The notes under the pieces: generated by a model | Databases searched by the model: none | The model's input: only the letters and a program-made list of their open reading frames with translations | What the model was told of the DNA's origin: nothing | Program-made: the position numbers and the translations under genes | Part shown: piece by piece, positions 61,555-64,000 of the stretch | Position numbering within the stretch: the first letter of the stretch is position 1 | Layout: every line of letters starts with the position of its first letter | NCBI GenBank assembly: GCA_046349775.1 | Contig: JAXMBS010000012.1 | Span: 36,961 to 100,960 of the forward strand | Reading direction: 5' to 3' | DNA: 64,000 nucleotides | DNA from: JAEUIG01 sp046349775 | GTDB lineage: Bacteria; Planctomycetota; Planctomycetia; Planctomycetales; Planctomycetaceae

Positions 61555-62847
61555 ATGACTACCTCCGCTCAGAAGCTCGCGATTCACGGCGGCACTCCGT
61601 TTCGCACGCAGCCGTTCACCAAGTGGCCGGTGCATGATGAGGCCGAAGCCAAGGCCGTGGCCGACGTTGCACGCTCCGGCAAGTGGTGGCGGTGCGCGTA
61701 CAGCACTTCGGAACTGGAGAAGAAGAGCGCCGATCAGGTCGAGGGACGCAGCCGCGTGGAAGTGTTCGAGGAGCGGTTCGCGGCGGCGCATCGCGCGAAG
61801 TACGGCGTTGCTGTGACCAACGGCTCGGCGGCGCTTGATATCGCCGTGCGCGCCGTCGGGATCAAGCCGGGCGATGAGGTGATCACGACGCCGTATACGT
61901 TCGTGTCGACGTCGATGTGCATCATGAACAACTTCGGCGTGCCGGTGTACACCGACGTCGATCCTGCCAGCTACAACATGGATGCGGGCCAGATCGAGTC
62001 GTTGATTACCGAGCGTACGAAAGCGATCGTCCCGGTCCACTTCTCCGGCAACCTGTGCGACATGGAGCGGATCATGGCGGTCGCCAAGAAGCATGGGCTG
62101 GCCGTGATCGAAGACGCCGCTCATGCGCACGGCGTCGAGTACAAGGGGGACAAGTTCGCCGGGTCATTCGGCGACCTCAACTGCTTCAGTTTCCAGGAGT
62201 CGAAGAACCTGCCGACCGGCGAAGGGGGCATGTTGCTGACGAACTCCGACGAGCTCTATGAGCGTGCGTTCTCGATGCATCACCTCGGCCGGCTGCCGGG
62301 GGAGGTCTGGTACAAGCACTTCCACCAGGCGTGGAATTGCCGGATGAACGAGTTCACGGCGGCGATCGGGATCGTCCAGCTCTCACGGCTGTTCGAGCAG
62401 AACGCCCGGCGGATGGAGAACCACGTCTACCTCATTGAACGGCTGGGAAGGCTTCCGGGCCTTACTCCGTGCCGCAATCTGCCCGGCATCACGAAGCATT
62501 CGCACCATCTGCAGATGCTGCGATACAACGCGGCGGAAGTCGGTGGCACGCCGCGCAACGACTTCATCAAGGCGGTGAACGCCGAAGGCATCCCCTGCCT
62601 CGCCGGCTACACGTTTCCGAACTACGCCAACCCGTTCATGTCGAGCGACGAGACGCGCGCGCGGTACAAAGCGGCCGGCATCACGCTGCCCGACTATCGC
62701 GCCTACGCCGAGCGCTGCCCGCATACAGAGCGGGCCTGCTACCACGAAGCGATCTGGCTGGAACACCGGCTGCTGCTCGGCACCCGCCAGGACATGGACG
62801 ACATCGTCGGCGGGTTCGCGAAGGTGATCGACGCGTTCCGGGCGTAA
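61555..62847 (+). CDS. DegT/DnrJ/EryC1/StrS-family aminotransferase
   Basis: 430 residues, ATG start. The PLP-binding core includes GVAVTNGSAALDIAVRAVGI, GDEVITTPYTFVSTSMCIMN, VIEDAAHAHGVEYKGDKFAG and the Schiff-base Lys in FSFQESKNLPTGEGGMLLTN. The N-terminus GGTPFRTQPFTKWPVHDEAE is typical of the planctomycete subgroup. These enzymes usually aminate nucleotide-linked keto-sugars, but members of this group may act on other cyclic ketones. No sugar-nucleotide genes are adjacent; the exact substrate is unknown. Confidence 0.9.
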   Translation: MTTSAQKLAIHGGTPFRTQPFTKWPVHDEAEAKAVADVARSGKWWRCAYSTSELEKKSADQVEGRSRVEVFEERFAAAHRAKYGVAVTNGSAALDIAVRAVGIKPGDEVITTPYTFVSTSMCIMNNFGVPVYTDVDPASYNMDAGQIESLITERTKAIVPVHFSGNLCDMERIMAVAKKHGLAVIEDAAHAHGVEYKGDKFAGSFGDLNCFSFQESKNLPTGEGGMLLTNSDELYERAFSMHHLGRLPGEVWYKHFHQAWNCRMNEFTAAIGIVQLSRLFEQNARRMENHVYLIERLGRLPGLTPCRNLPGITKHSHHLQMLRYNAAEVGGTPRNDFIKAVNAEGIPCLAGYTFPNYANPFMSSDETRARYKAAGITLPDYRAYAERCPHTERACYHEAIWLEHRLLLGTRQDMDDIVGGFAKVIDAFRA

Positions 62848-62854
62848 GGCCAAC

Positions 62855-63087
62855 GACGAAGGAAAAAACAGGAGGAAACAAAGGAAACGGAGAGGACGCG
62901 GAGGAAATCGATTCAGTTTTCTCAGCGACCTGCTAAGGCAGAAATTCAGGTCGCAGAAGCGTCCCGGACGCTGCACCTGATGGTCCTGACCCGCTCGATA
63001 TTCCGGAAATATGCGGCCCGTAACTGACCGGCAATTTCTTCGTTGCCTCTCTGTTCCCTCCGTTACCTCCTGTTCAATTCCTTTCCG
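62855..63087. repeat. Inverted pair of GAGG-rich extragenic repeats, second locus
   Basis: The left arm 62855-62910 (AACAGGAGGAAACAAAGG and following) and the right arm 63036-63087 (complement GAACAGGAGGTAACGGAGGG) form a loose hairpin between convergent genes. The 19-mer GAACAGGAGGTAACGGAGG is identical to 21753-21771 on the other strand. Confidence 0.6.
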
Positions 63088-63102
63088 CGAAGCACAATCC
63101 GC

Positions 63103-64000
63103 TCACTTCTCGAGCTTCCAGCCGCTCTTGTCGACGATGAGCTTCGTGTTCCCCTTGTGGGCGTCATATACCGCGCGCATCTCGTCGATCGTGTCGAAGT
63201 AACCCACGATGAACGCCTCGCTGAAGGACTGCCCTGCCTTGATCGGCTTCCCGTAGCACTCCTCGATCAGGACGATAATGTTGCCCGGCCACATGTTGCA
63301 CCAGGCCTCATAGACGACCGACGGCTCCAGCGTCAGTCCGCCGAGCCACGGCCCCGCTTTGCCCGTCTCGGGATCGCGCAGGTGATACGCCCGGAAGAAC
63401 CTTTCGGGCATCGGTTCGCGGCCGCGGATGTACTGATACTTTTCGTCCGACTGAAACGGTTCAAAAAACTCGCTCGATGGCACGTACTGGCCGTCCGGGC
63501 CGCCGAAGTAGCTGAAATAGAACTCGCTGAACGTGTCCCCGTTATGGTGACGCACGCAGCCCGGCGTGTCGTTCCGCAGGAACATCTCGTTGGAGTCGTT
63601 CACCGTGTCGATTTTGTCCATCAAGAGGAAGTACCGCTTCCCCCTGGGAAACACGACGAGTTGAGTCCACTGCGATCCGGCATTCCGGCCGGGGGCGCCG
63701 TACTCGTATTTGTACTGCGTCTGCACCGCGACGAAATCCTCGCCGCGCATCACCGTCGGCTGCACCGGCTTCATGAACGGGCACAGTTGCGGCCCCTCCA
63801 CCATCCGCTTCGGCCGCGTCGTCCCCTGCGAGAATTTCGCGTACGCCTTCCGCTCCGGGTCGGTTTCGAACTCGTGCCACAGATAGCGGTCCAGCGGCTT
63901 GAGCTGGTCGCGCCACTCCCGGTCGCTTCCCGCTTCCATCAGCCAGTCGACGACCATCAGCCCGTCGCCCAGTTCGTGAAAGCCGGTCTGTTTGTCGACA
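63103..64000 (-). CDS. Protein of unknown function, cut by the window edge
   Basis: At least 298 residues; the frame is open to position 64000, so the true start lies outside. It contains no membrane helix in the visible part. Recurring features are aromatic-rich stretches such as QYKYEYGAPGRNAGSQWTQL, EFYFSYFGGPDGQYV and EPSVVYEAWCNMWPGNIIVL, ending KLIVDKSGWKLEK. The pattern of many Trp, Tyr and Phe in short beta-like segments suggests a carbohydrate-active or beta-sandwich protein of the exported type. I do not recognise the family. Confidence 0.65.
   Translation of the reverse strand, partial: VDKQTGFHELGDGLMVVDWLMEAGSDREWRDQLKPLDRYLWHEFETDPERKAYAKFSQGTTRPKRMVEGPQLCPFMKPVQPTVMRGEDFVAVQTQYKYEYGAPGRNAGSQWTQLVVFPRGKRYFLLMDKIDTVNDSNEMFLRNDTPGCVRHHNGDTFSEFYFSYFGGPDGQYVPSSEFFEPFQSDEKYQYIRGREPMPERFFRAYHLRDPETGKAGPWLGGLTLEPSVVYEAWCNMWPGNIIVLIEECYGKPIKAGQSFSEAFIVGYFDTIDEMRAVYDAHKGNTKLIVDKSGWKLEK

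Overview
The window is high-GC bacterial chromosome that points to a planctomycete (Planctomycetota). The markers are a DUF1501 protein next to a PSCyt1/DUF1549/DUF1553 cytochrome protein, zinc-ribbon/RDD membrane proteins, a VWA protein beside a giant low-complexity protein, an orphan MraZ with no dcw cluster, and many intergenic inverted repeats. No rRNA, tRNA, prophage, CRISPR array or plasmid function was seen. The phylum call rests on gene content only.

Layout: 1-7.8 kb holds a VWA membrane protein and a very large disordered protein, separated by an opposite-strand RAYT transposase with REP-like repeats on both sides. 7.9-11.5 kb holds a cyclophilin, an M42 aminopeptidase and a DUF5009-type acyltransferase. 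11.6-16.9 kb (minus strand) runs dnaG, rpoD with a clear terminator, a coiled-coil zinc-ribbon protein and an unknown protein. 17.5-25.2 kb holds a phosphofructokinase with PPi-type residues, a zinc-finger/ankyrin protein, mraZ with candidate operators, a MITE-like element, a queD-like gene, a CitG-like gene, a CoA-binding protein and a zinc-ribbon RDD protein. 25.3-35.1 kb holds a PHP hydrolase, a sialidase-like protein, an APH/AAA kinase, an unusual AroD-AroE fusion, divergent GGDEF and HD-GYP genes, msrA and a small Tyr/Gly-rich exported protein.

35.4-45.6 kb holds a minus-strand run (GntR regulator, PSCyt/DUF1553 protein, DUF1501 protein, Tat-exported unknown, esterase) divergent from an SDR/CoA-transferase pair. 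46-54.7 kb holds a STAS-like protein, murG, mqnC (futalosine menaquinone route), a two-lipoyl E2, an ABC permease, hemW and a dihydroorotate-dehydrogenase-like gene downstream of nifJ. 54.8-64 kb holds nifJ, a GH20 hexosaminidase, a DegT-type aminotransferase and an unknown gene cut by the window edge.

About a dozen genes, including housekeeping rpoD, carry +/-1 or 2 nt frame breaks, several in short homopolymers, while long neighbouring genes are clean. I read these as assembly or sequencing errors and annotate each as one gene spanning its frames. The most interesting items are the AroDE-like protein lacking the usual catalytic residues of both domains, the 132-bp MITE-like element, paired TGGG-N7-CCCA sites before mraZ, the RAYT/REP insertion, and the dispersed intergenic inverted repeats.
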